Source: Homarus americanus
Taxonomy: Eukaryota > Arthropoda > Malacostraca > Decapoda > Nephropidae
Direction: 5' to 3'
Assembly (NCBI RefSeq): GCF_018991925.1
Contig: NW_024737042.1
Location: 15,692,773-15,756,772 of the forward strand
DNA: 64,000 nucleotides
The notes below the pieces were generated by a model. The model saw only the letters and a program-made list of their open reading frames with translations, had not been told where the DNA came from and did not search any database. Made by a program: the position numbers and the translations under genes. Shown in pieces: positions 31,732-43,244 of this stretch (its first letter is position 1; every line of letters begins with the position of its first letter).

Positions 31732-33520
31732 ATAACATAAGAACATAACATAAGAATGGAGGAAACTGCAGCGGGCCTATTGGCCCATACCGGGCAGTCC
31801 CGTTTACACCCAACCCCTATTGCTCATATGAGCATCCAACCTATGTTTGAAGCAATTCAGCGTATTCGAGTTAATGATGATATTTGGTAACTTGTTCCAT
31901 TCATCCACTACTCTGTTTCCAAACCAGTGTTTACCTATTTCACGCCTAAATCTAAATTTGTCTAATTTAAAACCATTGTTACGAGTTCGCTCCTGGTTGG
32001 ATAATTTGAGTACCTTTGTAATGTCCCCTTTGTTTAGCCCTGCCTTCTACTTATACACCTCTATCAGGTCGCCCCTCGCTCTACGTCTCTCAAGGGAGTG
32101 CAAATTAAGATGCTTTAACCTGTCTCTATACTCAAGGTTCCTAATGCCCGGGATGAGTCTTGTCATTCTCCTCTGAATTCTTTCCAAGGATTCTATATCC
32201 ATTCTGTAATACGGTGACCAGAACTGAACTGTGTAATCCAGGTGTGGTCTCACAAGAGCAAGATACAGTTTTAGGATGACCTCGCTAGTCTTGTAACTAA
32301 CACTCCTTTGTATGAACCCAAGTACTTTATTAGCCTTGTTACGGGCAAAAACACATTGTTTACTTGGCTTAAGGTTCCTACTTATCATTACTCCTAAATC
32401 TCTCTCGCAGTCGGATTTCTCTATGGCATCGTTGTTCATCTGGTATCTGGTTTCCCTGTTTACATCTCCTATACTGAGTACTTTACATTTGTCGACGTTG
32501 AATTTCATCTGCCATTTTTCAGACCATTCGAAAAATTTGTTTAGATCTTCCTGTAGTTTTGCCGAGTCCTCGTCAGATTTGATAACACGTCCTATTTTAG
32601 TGTCATCAGCAAATTTACTTATGTTGCTGTCTATGCCGATATCTATGTCGTTTATGTATATAATAAACAATAATGGTCCAAGTACTGAGCCTTGGGGAAC
32701 TCCACTTGTGACGTTGCTCCAATGGGACTTAGTGCCGTTAATGCTCACTCGCTGTTTCCTGTCCTGTAACCACGCCCTAATCCATTTAAGGATGTCACCT
32801 TTGATGCCATGAGCTTCTACCTTTCTAATTAGTCTTTCGTGGGGGACTCTGTCGAAGGCTTTACTAAAGTCGAGATATACCACATCATAATTGTGCCCCT
32901 CGTCCACCGATTCGAAAACTGATGAAAAGAATGTTAATAGATTAGTTAGGCAAGAACGTCCACTTGTGAAGCCATGCTGGGAATCATTGATCAATCGGTG
33001 CTTCTCCAGGTGATTTCGAATAGAGTTTGAAATGATTGCTTCCAGTAATTTGTCTACTATTGATGTTAGACTGATTGGGCGGTAGTTAGAGGATAGTGAT
33101 CTATCCCCCTTCTTGAAAATCGGTATTACATTCGCTATCCTCCAGGATTCTGGTACTACACCTTTTTTAAGGACATGTTAAACAACTTTGCTAAGGGCAT
33201 ACTAAGCTCTTCCTTACATTCCTTTAATACTCTGGCAAATATCTCATCGGGACCAGGTGACTTATTAGGCTTTAATTTGTCTATTTGCTTACTAACATCG
33301 TTACTAGTCACTACTATCTCACTTAATTTGTTTTCTTCACTATCTCTGAATAGAGTCGGTGCCTCGGGTATCATGTTTAAATTTTCGGTGGTGAAAACTG
33401 TTGAAAAATATTTATTCAAATTATTGCTCATTTCTCCATCGTTATCAGTGAGCTCGCCGGAGTCTGACCGTATTGGTCTAATCTTTTCTCGTGTATTGGT
33501 CCAATCTTTTCTCAATTACC
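31732..33520 (-). pseudogene. CR1-like element D (RT and 3' end)
   Basis: 5'-truncated minus-strand LINE. From 33515: TDNDGEMSNNLNKYFSTVFT, KLKPNKSPGPDEIFARVLKE, a frameshift near 33160, SSNYRPISLTSIVDKLLEAI, then an open 315-codon stretch: [54 protein letters not shown], catalytic [30 protein letters not shown] near 32047 breaks EVYK-stop where related copies have Trp; the frame continues to NRVVDEWNKLPN. The 3' end carries ACATAAGAACATAACATAAG (reverse). A sister subfamily to the copies at 7072 and 34000. Confidence 0.85.
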
Positions 33521-33862
33521 AATAATATTGGTTGTTCAAAGTGGGCAGGGCTTTGTTGTCGAGGTAAAATGTGGGGTAAAATACTAAAAAAGAACACCAA
33601 ACAAACCTTTGAAAACCTTACCAAACATTTCCTTACTTGCAAAAATGTGAAGTATCACTTTAGAGTTTATGAATCCCTCCTCATCTGAACACCGAAAACA
33701 ACACCATCACTTACTAAACACCAAAAAAGTGAATAACGTAAACTTTTGGTCAATTTATAGTATCACACCGGTCTTTATTTCGATATTAAAAATTGGTTTT
33801 CCCCTGAGTTTGATGAGTTTCGAAGGAATTTGATGTTAATATCCACATCTAAAAATCATGTT

Positions 33863-33895
<33 letters not shown>

Positions 33896-33999
33896 TAATC
33901 CCCCCCCCCCATCCAACAATCATAACGGGAAAAGTTGGATTTCTTTTTTTAAATAAATAACAAATTATATTATCAACCAACCAAGGATACATTAAAATG
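33521..33999. other. AT-rich spacer with poly(T)/(TA)n
   Basis: Holds a T run and a short TA tract (33860-33893), a C run at 33901-33910 and a copy of the degenerate CACCGGTCTTTATTTC repeat near 33763. No gene. Confidence 0.5.
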
Positions 34000-36642
34000 T
34001 TGTATTGATAATTCAATAAAGGGTGAAATAGGAACCGAGTCTGTGTGGGTAGAAATCACAGAAGGAAGAGAAAAACTAATTATGGGAGTGATTTACAGGC
34101 CCCCAAGTCTTGGCAAAGAAGTAGCTCAGCCCATATGGCAGGAAATGAGTAGGGCAGCAAAATATAACAACCTGTGCATTATGGGGGATTTCAACTTCAG
34201 AAATATTGACTGGGACAACATTGTAGGTGACTATGAATCTGAAGACTTCCTAGACGCAGTACAGGACAATTTTTTGAAACAACTAATTACAGAACCTACT
34301 AGAGGTGACAATATATTAGACCTAGTATTAATAAATAAAGAAAATATTATCAGAGATATCACAGTAGGAGAAGAACTAGGTAACAGTGATCACAGAGAAA
34401 TCAGGTTCACCCTAAATTGGGAAACGAAAAACAATGACAATATGGTCAGAGTCCCAAACTTTCGGTTGGCGAATTATCAGGGGTTAAGAAGGTACCTAGG
34501 TGAGGTCACCTGGGAACAGTCACGTCAGTCCCCAGTAGGAAGGGGCGAGGTCATAGATGACACAACAATTGATCATGACTATAATATATTCACTAGTATA
34601 CTACATAAAGCACAAGAACAAAATATACCATACAGAAAAATGAGGTCAAATAAGAATGAGCCAAGGTGGATGACCAGAAAACTTAAACATGACATAGGAA
34701 TAAAGAAAGGAATATATAAGAAATTAGAGGGAGGGGAGGAACAGCTCAGAAATAGGTATAATGAACTATCTAGGAATGTTAAGAAAAATGTAAGGAAAGC
34801 AAAGAGAGATTATGAAATCAAAATAGCAAGAGAATCCAAGGCGAATCCCAAGGGATTTTTCCAGGTATATAGGGCAAAGGTCAAGGACAAATTTGGGCCT
34901 TTAAAGTCAGGGAGGGGAGAAGTGATAAATGGCAGTGAAGAAATAAGCAAATCATTGAACAGCTACTTCTTATCAGTTTTCACAGAAGAAATTTGCGATG
35001 AAATTCCAGAGATGGAACTGATATTTAAGGGAAAGGAAGAAGAGAAATTAAAGAATATCACTATCAGAAAAGAGGATGTTCTGAAGAAGATAAATAAACT
35101 AAAGAAAACAAAATCCTCAGGGCCGGATGAAATTTTCCCTCAAGTCTTGAAAGAGTGTAGGGAACAGATTAGAGGACCCCTCGTAAATTTCTTTACAAAA
35201 TCATTAGACACTGGAGTTGTGCCAGACTTGTGGAAACAGGCAAATGTAGTACTCATAATCAAAAAGGGAGACAGAGCATCAGCGTCAAATTACCGGCCGA
35301 TCAGTTTGACGTCAGTAGTGGGGAAATTTCTTGAATCAATTATAGCAGATAGCATCCGATCGCATCTAGAATAAAGCAAATTAATCTACGACTCTCAACA
35401 TGGGTTCACAAATTGAAAATCTTGTCTAACAAATCTGCTAACGTTTTTTAGGAAAGTCTTCGAGGTAGTAGATAGTGACGAAAATTACGATGTTATTTAC
35501 TTAGACTTTAGCAGAGCATTTGACAGAGTACCGCATCAGAGGCTTCTGAGAAAAAATAAAGCTCATGGTATCGAGGGGAAAGTTTTAAATTGGATAAAAT
35601 CATGGCTCGCCTATAGAACGCAGAGGGTCAGCATAGATGGTGTTAAATCTGAGTGGGGCCGTGTAACCAGTGGGGTTCCCCAGGGGTCAGTACTAGGCCC
35701 ACTCTTGTTCATAATCTACATAAACGATCTAGATACTGGGATCAGCAGTGACATAAGCAAGTTTGCGGATGACACCAAAATAGGGCGGCAAATTAATTCA
35801 GGCAGGATGCAAATGCATTACAGGAGGATCTAAATAAACTGCAGGGGTGGTCTGAAAAATGGCAAATGAAATTCAACACCAGCAAGTGCAGCGTACTTAA
35901 TATTGGAAGAACAAATACTATAATGTATACAGCCTTAACAACATCAACCTAGAGAAGTCGACTTGTGAAAGAGACCTAGGGGTACTTGAAGCCCGGACCT
36001 ACGGCCTAGAAAACAGTGTTAATGTTCGAAATAAGGCAAACAGAGTATTGGGTTTATATCAGAAGTGTAAGTAACAAGAGTGCAGAGGTCTTATTGCAAC
36101 TATATCTTGCGCTAGTCAGGCCGCACCTCGATTATGCGGTTCAGTTCTGGTGCCCCTATTATAGAATGGATATAAATTCACTAGAGTCGGTGCAGCGAAG
36201 AATGACAAAAATGATTCCGGGACTTAAAAACCTTCCATATCAGGATAGGTTAAAGAAACTTAACTTGCATTCCCTAGAAAGACGAAGAGTGTGGGGAGAT
36301 ATGATAGAAGTATTTAAGTGGGTGAAAGGAATCAATAAAGGGGATATAGATAAAGTTCTTATAATATCCGAGCAGGATAGGACTCGGAGCAACGGATTCA
36401 AGTTGGATAAGTTTAGGTTTAGGAGGGAGATAGGAAGAAACTGGTTCACAAATAGGGTGGTGGACGAGTGGAACAAGCTTAGCAACTTTGTAGTAAGTGC
36501 GGGAACTCTGGAAAGTTTCAAAAGGAGGCTAGATAGATTCATGGATGATAGAGAGTGGTAGTAACTCTCGACAGGAGCTGCCATGCACAGGCCAACCGGC
36601 CTATTGTAGACTCCTTATTTTCTTATGTTCTTATGTTCTTAT
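34000..36642 (+). mobile_element. CR1-like element E
   Basis: Plus-strand LINE lacking the start of its endonuclease, with the rest of ORF2 and a 3' end GGCCAACCGGCCTATTG followed by CTTATGTTCTTATGTT. It belongs to the same family as 7072-8009 and 24379-24487. Internal stops and several frameshifts between 35370 and 36015. Confidence 0.85.
34006..36561 (+). pseudogene. Element E ORF2 (endonuclease and RT)
   Basis: Open for over 440 codons: IMGVIYRPPSLGKEVAQPIW, CIMGDFNFRNIDWD, TRGDNILDLVLINK, LGNSDHREIRF (endonuclease catalytic GDFN and SDH), a basic linker (RNVKKNVRKAKRDYEIKIA), SSGPDEIFPQVLKECREQIR, ASNYRPISLTSVVGKFLESI. It stops at TAA 35372. Downstream the frame carries another TGA in QHGFTN-stop-KSCLTN, then [40 protein letters not shown] and KFADDTKIG. 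Indels near 35805-35990 break it; the C-terminus resumes at 36016 (LYLALVRPHLDYAVQFWCPY ... NRVVDEWNKLSN). Endonuclease and RT catalytic residues are conserved, but the gene is dead. Confidence 0.9.
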
Positions 36643-37613
36643 GTTTTTCATGCCCTAGACGCTTAAAGAGTGAAGACGGAGTCCTGGAGTGATGCGTGAG
36701 CAGGGGTCAAACCACCCCGCCATAAGTAAACAAATCATGGAGACACTTGTTACTGAGTGAAAGTAATAATCTTGAAAAGTTAATATCTCGGTTACTTTAA
36801 TTTCCGGTGGAAATATCATAGAAGAAAATGTCTCTGAATTGTGTAAACATTACGAGAGAGACATTTTTAATACGGAAATAAAGACTGGTGCTTTACTATA
36901 AATTCACCAAACTTTTTTTTAATATTAGGATTTTTAAAGGTTAGGAACATTAGGTCAGGTTTTCAAAGGTTTGTTTGGTGTTATTTTTAGTTATTTAACC
37001 CCACATTTTCCCTCGACTTCAAAGCCCTGCTCACTTTAAACAAGTAATATTGTTGATCATTTTATCTATTAAAATACCCGAAAAATATAAATTTTCGACG
37101 GAAATGCCATAGAAGAAAAGTGTCTTAGAATAGTCTGACCTGTGTCAAAATTTTTTATTTTTTTTTTGGAAAAATCGAAGGTATTTTGAATTAGTGCACA
37201 ACTTTCTTACCCCAAATCTATTGTCATATTCGGAAAAGACGTCTAATTTTAAGGTAATTTTCTTCTATTACAGTACCGTTGCAAACTTATAATAACGGAA
37301 ATAGCGCAGGCCAAATCTTTCTCTTATTTTCTTCCATTAATCTTCCGCCATTATCGCCTACCCGACCTCCCACTCAGCGTGTTTCCTTCATAAATCGTCA
37401 TGCGCTTGCGTTCCCGTACACGTCACGCGGCCAATCAAATGCGTTTTTTTTCCACCAATTAAAATGAATTGTGGTTTAATTCGTGGTATTTTTTGCCCAA
37501 TGAGATTCGATTGTGATTTTGGGTCTCATATTTCGAAATTCAAATTAATTTCTGACCATGGAAGTCTGCGATGGGTGTCACTTTAATTATATGGAGTTGA
37601 TTGCGCGTTTTTT

Positions 37614-37648
37614 GGGGGGGGAGGGGGTGGGGAGGGGGTGGGGAGGGG
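37614..37648 (+). other. G-quadruplex-forming run
   Basis: Five runs of four or more G in 35 bp, separated by A or T. Confidence 0.6.
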
Positions 37649-37925
37649 AAACGAACAAGCTATAACATTTTTTAGATCTCATGGTGTTCTCCCGACCCCA
37701 GTAAAGTATTCTAAGTGTAAGAACGAGTGTAAATATCGTCAAGACCAACATAGTTGGCATGAACCAGGCCAATAAGGTAAGAAATAAGTGATTCCATCAT
37801 ATGGTGTGTTTTAAACGAATCTGACCTTCATTTTTGGCGGAAATTGTTCGGTTTTGCCTCATCGATAATGGGGGAGAGCCTGGGAAATCGGGATTTTGGG
37901 TGGGGGAAAAGACGAAAACGAGTCA

Positions 37926-37948
37926 TTTAACCTAACCTAACCTAACCC
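37926..37948 (-). repeat. Short telomere-like (TTAGG)n
   Basis: Four CCTAA-type units in a row on the plus strand, i.e. TTAGG on minus, the usual arthropod telomere unit. Similar short runs occur near 42043, 46106 and 57375. Too short to be a telomere; interstitial. Confidence 0.5.
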
Positions 37949-38030
37949 TACCCCTAGACAGGGGCGCTGCTCCCTGATCCCCGGTAGGCTTAGCTTAAAT
38001 TAACCTAATGTACCCTATTCATTTCCAACT

Positions 38031-38123
38031 AATATAAATGGGGTTCAAAAGATTCAAAATAGTGAGATCTAAATGTTTCAGTGGTTTTAAACTTTGGGGC
38101 GCGCCATGTCCGAAAGTACAATA
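38031..38123 (+). repeat. Dispersed repeat, copy 1
   Basis: TATAAATGGGGTTCAAAA ... TCTAAATGTTTCAG ... CTTTGGGGCGCGCCATGTCC. About 93 bp, repeated in the same direction at 38563-38657. Confidence 0.75.
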
Positions 38124-38562
38124 TCTTTGAAGTGGAAGGCAAGGCAATTTACAGTGCGGGTAATCAACAGACGTAGGGAGAACACCGTGATTATGTAGGA
38201 ATTGGATTGCTTGATCGTCTTTCCTGTAAAACTCGGCAATAAACTTAAAATAATCGTAGAAGCAGGATTCATACCCAACCTCTACCACAGCCATTGTCAC
38301 ACTGGTCATTGAAATTGAAATCCTTCAAATCCGCACATTGGCTCCTCCCTTTGAAAAAATTCAATTTTGGTTGTTAAAAAACAAATCGCGCGGTGAGATC
38401 GATACATCATTGGTCACGACTGGAAGACGTCACGCATGCGTGATGTAAACACGCTTATAATTAGCTCGCTTTCATGTCGATAACATTTCGCATAGACGAA
38501 GACTGAAAAGTTCGTAAAATCAATTAAATTAAATTGTGTCGATATTGTCAATTTCCGCCAGG

Positions 38563-38657
38563 TATATATGGGGTTCAAAATGCCCAGAATAAGGAGGTCT
38601 AAATGTTTCAGTAGTTTATAACTTTGGGGCGCGCTATGTCCGAAAGTAAAATAATAC
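38563..38657 (+). repeat. Dispersed repeat, copy 2
   Basis: Second copy of 38031-38123, about 85 percent similar by eye, 532 bp further on. The LTR element begins 21 bp later. Confidence 0.75.
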
Positions 38658-38678
38658 CCTACTTTGTCTTATTGATGG

Positions 38679-39318
38679 TGTAGGGGTATCGAGATATTAA
38701 TGTTGTCTAGCACTCAGGATGGATGGAAACTCTAAGGTGGTTTTCTTGTATAATATAAGTTATATGATTTACAGTCTGGTGCTGGAGGTGCCGTGTGGTG
38801 AGGAGCTGCTCGTTTGAGACGTTCAGTGAGTAGCGTGTTGAAGGAGGTAGATGTGCAGGAGCTTCGTTAGAGAAGATGTTGCCTGTTGCTGGCCTCCTGG
38901 TTGAATGAATGCTGACAGCGTGGAGCTTGCTGGAGGAAGTGTTGCTTGTTCAGGAAGATGGGCAGAATGAGAGTTGGTTGGTGAGGAAGCTCAGAGAAGG
39001 ACAGCTGTTGGGTCGCCATGCTCGCTGGCGGGAGCGAGGACCGCCAGGCAGGCGAGGAGAAGCGAAGGCAGCTAGGCAGCGGCGGAGGAGGAGGTGTTGC
39101 TTGTTCAAGAAGAATGGTCAGAATGAATCTCAATGGAGAGACAGAGCTTATATACCCAGCAGCCGCTATGAGTCATGTTGGGAAAACCCGAGAAGTCGCC
39201 GGTTCCTGGTTCCGTTGCTAAGATACGGTAACATCTGGTTGGTTGCTAGGGAAGGCGGTAGCAGGTGGTGGCTGTGGCTACGCAGTTGTAGGCAGTTGTA
39301 GGGGAGACGTCCACTACA
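38679..39318 (-). repeat. 3' LTR (minus orientation)
   Basis: Differs from the other LTR by scattered substitutions and a 10 bp tandem duplication (GCAGTTGTAG twice) at about 39280-39300. Confidence 0.85.
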
Positions 39319-39340
39319 ATACTCCCCCTTCCCTCCAGGC
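39319..39340 (-). promoter_or_regulatory. Polypurine tract
   Basis: Read on the minus strand: CCTGGAGGGAAGGGGGAGTA immediately before the LTR start. It primes plus-strand DNA synthesis in LTR elements. Confidence 0.65.
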
Positions 39341-39497
39341 GGTGTAGGAGACTTGTTGTCTGTAGAGTTGCTTAGCACATGTGAGGCAGACCGGGCGGTG
39401 CATGCCTCATGTGAGACAACGGCGATGGCGTGAATGAGCCGATCGCTGAAATACAACTGTCTAGATACACACTATCTGTGGGAGAAGGGAGAAAAAG

Positions 39498-39900
39498 GGT
39501 GTGTGGAGGCGATGAATGTTGTGCTTCCCTCACGACAGGTACAGGGTCGTCAGATGCGCCTGCTGGGGTGTGTGTGGGCCTGGGTCAGGAGCAGGGGCTG
39601 CGTCAGCAGAAGCGGATTAGGGCTCGTGACAGCAGCTGGGTCCACGACAGCAGCAGGGTGCAGGACATTAGCAGGGAGTACCTGAGGGAGAAAAGAGGGT
39701 GTGTGGAGGCGATGAATGTTGTGTGCTTCCCTCACGGCAGGTACAGGGTCGTCAGATGCGCCTGCTGGGGTGTGTGTGGGCCTGGGTCAGGAGCAGGGGC
39801 TGCGTCAGCAGAAGCGGATTAGGGCTCGTGACAGCAGCTGGGTCCACGACAGCAGCAGGGTGCAGGACATTAGCAGGGAGTACCTGAGGGAGAAAAGAGG
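39498..39900. repeat. Two tandem 200 bp units inside the LTR element
   Basis: Units 39498-39697 and 39698-39900 are almost identical (the second has a 3 bp insertion, GTTGTGTGC). The duplicated open frames here are not genes. Confidence 0.9.
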
Positions 39901-40100
39901 GGTGTGTGTGGGTCCGCACTCAGGAACAGAGGCCGCGTCAGGGGCGGCAGGGGTTACTGCTGGGCCGGGGTCGGCGTCTGAGGCAGGACGGGTGTGCTGG
40001 GGTCGTCAGGATGTGGTGCTTGGGGCAGGAAGAGGAGCCGGTGTCTGCTTGAAGACTGGGAGCGTGATCAGTGTCTCCTCCATCCTGTGTGAGTGCTAAT

Positions 40101-40115
40101 CTCCGGGAGTCACCA
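40101..40115 (-). other. Primer binding site
   Basis: TGGTGACTCCCGGAG on the minus strand, two bases after the LTR end. The leading TGG pairs with the CCA end of a tRNA. I do not assign the tRNA. Confidence 0.65.
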
Positions 40116-40117
40116 TT

Positions 40118-40747
40118 TGTAGGGGTATCGAGATATTAATGTTGTCTAGCACTCAGGATGGAAGGAAACTCTAATGTGGTTTTCTTGTATAATATAAGTT
40201 ATATGATAGACAGTCTGGTGCTGGAGGTGCCGTGTGGTGAGGAGCTGCTCAGTAGAGACGTTCGGTGAGTAGCGTGTTGAAGGAGGTAGATGTGCAGGAG
40301 CTTCGTTAGAGAAGATGTTGCCTGTTGCTGGCCTCCTGGTTGAATGAATGCTGACAGCGTGGAGCTTGCTGGAGGAGGTGTTGCTTGTTCAGGAAGATGG
40401 GCAGAATGAGAGTTGGTTGGTGAGGAAGCTCAGAGAAGGACAGCTGGTGGGTCGCCATGCTCGCTGGCGGGAGCGAGGGCCGCCAGGCAGGCGAGGAGAA
40501 GCGAAGGCCGCCAGGCAGCGGCGGAGGAGGAGGTGTTGCTTGTTCAAGAAGAATGGTCAGAATGAATCTCAATGGAGAGACAGAGCTTATATACCCAGCA
40601 GCCGCTATGAGTCATGTTGGGAAAACCCGAGAAGTCGCCGGTCACTAGTTCCGTTGCTAAGATACGGTAACATCTGGTTGGTTGCTAGGGAAGGCGGTAG
40701 CAGGTGGTGGCTGTGGCTACGCAGTTGTAGGGGAGACGTCCACTACA
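40118..40747 (-). repeat. 5' LTR (minus orientation)
   Basis: 630 bp, TGTAGTGGACGT... to ...ACCCCTACA on the minus strand. Confidence 0.85.
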
Positions 40748-41230
40748 GTGGTAATGCGGCGGTGACATCTGATCCCGGGATTTAAACATTTAATCATATT
40801 GATGTATTTCAAAACACATCCCTGTGCCATGCTCAGTGTACTTTATGAGTCACACGAACCAGGCATCTGCTCTCACGTCCACAAAAAACGTAAAATTTCA
40901 CCATAATATAGTAAGTTCAATCTGTTTAATATGCAGATGGGTCTGCAGGATGGAGCCCCATGGCTAGAATGTTAGGTTGGTGAGGTCTTCTAACATCTCT
41001 TCTGCTACTTGTGTTTCTTATCAACCAAGGTTAGGTTAGGCTAAAATTATAAATGACCACTTTTGAACACATTTGCATAAACTGAAAGTCTCCACTATAA
41101 AACACAGTGAAATTGCGGCATTTTTATAATCGTTTTCTATGAAAAATCGCCGGTGGGTCAGTCATCAATAATTACCCACTCATGTCAAGTATTACTAAGC
41201 AAATATACTATGACAAACTATTATTATATT
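40748..41230. other. Non-coding, no feature recognised
   Basis: AT-rich with a TTAGGTTAGG run near 41030. Nothing else seen. Confidence 0.5.
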
Positions 41231-41232
41231 CT

Positions 41233-41545
41233 TCAACTTTTTAATGACAAATACCAGTTCAGTGAATCTTGGAATAATACCATTTTATTGAACATTAGAC
41301 ATGTACTTTGCTCATCCCCTTCATAGTACTTTCCTCCTCCCCCCCCCCCCTCCTGCGCATGCACACTTGTTCCACCTTTCTTGCCACTGCCGGAAACTTT
41401 ATTGATCTCCTTCAAAAGGGTTGTCGTCTTGGATTGGATGTCTCCGATCATGTTGTAATGATTATATTTCATCGTGCGTTTCAGTTTGGGGAGCAGCCAG
41501 AAGTCACAAGGTGTCAAGTCGGGCGAATAAGGTAGATGCAGGACG
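41233..41545 (-). pseudogene. Mariner transposase C-terminal remnant
   Basis: On the minus strand HLPYSPDLTPCDFWLLPKLK matches the mariner signature (PPYSPDLxPxDFxLFPxLK) that holds the last catalytic Asp. It continues RTMKYNHYNMIGDIQSKTTT and LLKEI, then a low-complexity Gly stretch (a C run on plus) and a stop at 41233. The first two catalytic residues and the DNA-binding domain are not recognisable. Different from the Tc1-like remnant at 13.4 kb. Confidence 0.65.
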
Positions 41546-41549
41546 AGGG

Positions 41550-43100
41550 GAATGTTTTACCTTGCCCCAATTTGACAGGCGACCACTTGTTGTCTTATTG
41601 CCCTTCCTGAAAGCATTGAACCTACTAGAAAACATTTTTGCTCACAGCTTCATCTGCATGAATCATTACAAGCATGTTGTGTGTTCTGTCGTCGTGTTGT
41701 CAAGTTTAAAGCAAACTGACATTTCTACAAATGCGCCAGATGCTGCATTCAAAGCACTGGCACATACTGTAATGGTGTCTGGTGACAAATAAGAAGGTAG
41801 ATGATGTAAGCCCCACCCACAGGCCTAACCACTATTCACTCATTCCTTGGTAACGGTACCATTCACCAAACGTTTTGATCACCCCTCGTGTGTCCAGAAA
41901 GCTAAACACAAGAATAGTGATACAGAGGTGTCCTTATATGTAAATATTTACCCACTGGATGTAGGTATGTCAGCCAAATTGATGGACTGTGTGGTTAATT
42001 GTACAGCAGAGAATCTCGCATGCGCAAAATGTGGTACTGTTAGGTTAAGTTAGGTTAGGATTTGCTTGCTGTACCAATAGACATTGATGCTTTGCATACA
42101 GCTGCTTTGCCAATAGACAAGGACGTTTTGCATATGGCTGCTTTATCTATATCTTGCCTAAAATTTTTATGTGTACTATGGATATGCCATAAGCGGGTAA
42201 TATGTTTTCCTGTACAGAAACACAGGCATGACCTTTTGATGCTATAATGTTGTTATTGCGCTTCTGCAATGAGGTCTTTAAATGCCAAATTTGGTTTATA
42301 TTCACTCTACTCTGTCAACAAGTAAAAATTATGAGATGAAACCCTGAGTCTGGACCAAACGATGTTCTAGAGTCTAAATGGTTTGTTAAATAATACTGTG
42401 ATAGGCCAGAATTTTGAAGAATCTGTATTCTCAGGTAATATTTTAGATTTTATATCTCCACAAAACATTTGTGAAAGAATATAACTTGGTGCTGCATACC
42501 AGACAATGTGTAGTGCTGGATGATGTACAACTACCAGTCTGGCTGCCTATTTTTTAATGTTGTAATAGTAAAAGGATGTGTCTGCCTGTTTCTGTGTTCA
42601 GCCATAGTTCTAAAACGGAAACAGTTAGAGACCTTAAACTTGAAACACATATTACATGAATCTCAAGGTTATGCACCTTGGTATTATTATTAACCACAGA
42701 TACATGGCTGGGTCTCTATCTATGAGAGTCTTCGTCTGTTCCAGCCATAGCTCCAAAACAGAAGCAGAGACCTTAAACTTGATGCACACATATATATGTA
42801 TTTAAGGTAATCTGTTAGTTAGAGGAGGTTTCTATTAGTTTATTAAGTGTCAGAAAAGTATGGACAAATGCAAATCAAGATGCAAAGTTAGGTTCTTGTT
42901 TACAGTTTGGTGGACTGTGGGTGGGAGGGGTGCCCCTGAATTGAACCGATGATCTTAAGTGATAGTTTTTATTTTATCATGGCAGTAGTGTCAAAGATAT
43001 ACAACTGCTGTCCAGTATTATATTGGGGTTTTAAAGCTTTACAATATATTTTTAAACAAGCTTACTGTAATAAAAATTAGTTTCTAATGCTGGTTTATGG
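41550..43100. other. Non-coding; weak duplications
   Basis: TGGACTGTGTGGTTAATTGTACAGCAGAGAA (about 41982-42012) echoes GGACTGTGTCATTAATGGTACAGCAGAGAA at 1036. AGCCATAG(T/C)TC and CTTAAACTTGA recur at 42600 and 42755. No gene supported. Confidence 0.4.
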
Positions 43101-43108
43101 TTTTACAG

Positions 43109-43132
43109 GTTAGAACTTCAGAAGCATCTGTG
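43109..43132 (+). CDS. Candidate 24 nt micro-exon
   Basis: Branch-like TTCTAATG, then GGTTTATGGTTTTACAG|GT at left and CTGTG|GTAAGTA at right: near-consensus splice sites. Phase 0 reads VRTSEASV. No neighbouring exon or family is identified, so it could be chance, though the site quality is high. Confidence 0.3.
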
Positions 43133-43244
43133 GTAAGTAAAAAGTCCAGATTGTTTGAAACTTCATCATATTTTGGATCCGGTATACTAGGTAAGGTTAT
43201 AACACCGTGCAGTTATAAATATGCACATCCAGATTTACGAATTG

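Larger units (their letters stand above)
36643..38030. repeat. Non-coding with degenerate dispersed repeats
   Basis: TTCCGGTGGAAATATCATAG (near 36810) and TTTTCGACGGAAATGCCATA (near 37093) are copies of a motif also at 3695 (GCGACGGAAATGCCATGG). The motif is followed by AGAAGAAAA and GTGTC or ATGTC. A CCAAT-rich stretch lies at 37430-37505. No gene. Confidence 0.5.
38679..40747 (-). mobile_element. Non-autonomous LTR retroelement
   Basis: Two direct repeats of 640 and 630 bp, both TG...CA bounded, flank a 799 bp interior. On the minus strand the 5' LTR (40118-40747) is followed by AA and a PBS-like TGGTGACTCCCGGAG, and a purine tract (GGAGGGAAGGGGGAG) directly precedes the 3' LTR. There is no gag or pol, so this is a TRIM/LARD-like element using another element's proteins. 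The LTRs differ at only a few positions (about 97 percent identical by eye), implying a fairly recent insertion. Flanking 5-mers (GATGG, GTGGT) do not match exactly. Confidence 0.85.

Noticed and set aside
37926..37948. Chromosome end or telomere
   Set aside because: Only about four TTAGG units, surrounded by ordinary sequence.
39430..40099. Duplicated 127-130 codon ORFs in the LTR element interior
   Set aside because: Follow the 200 bp tandem duplication, on the strand opposite to the element, with no domain.
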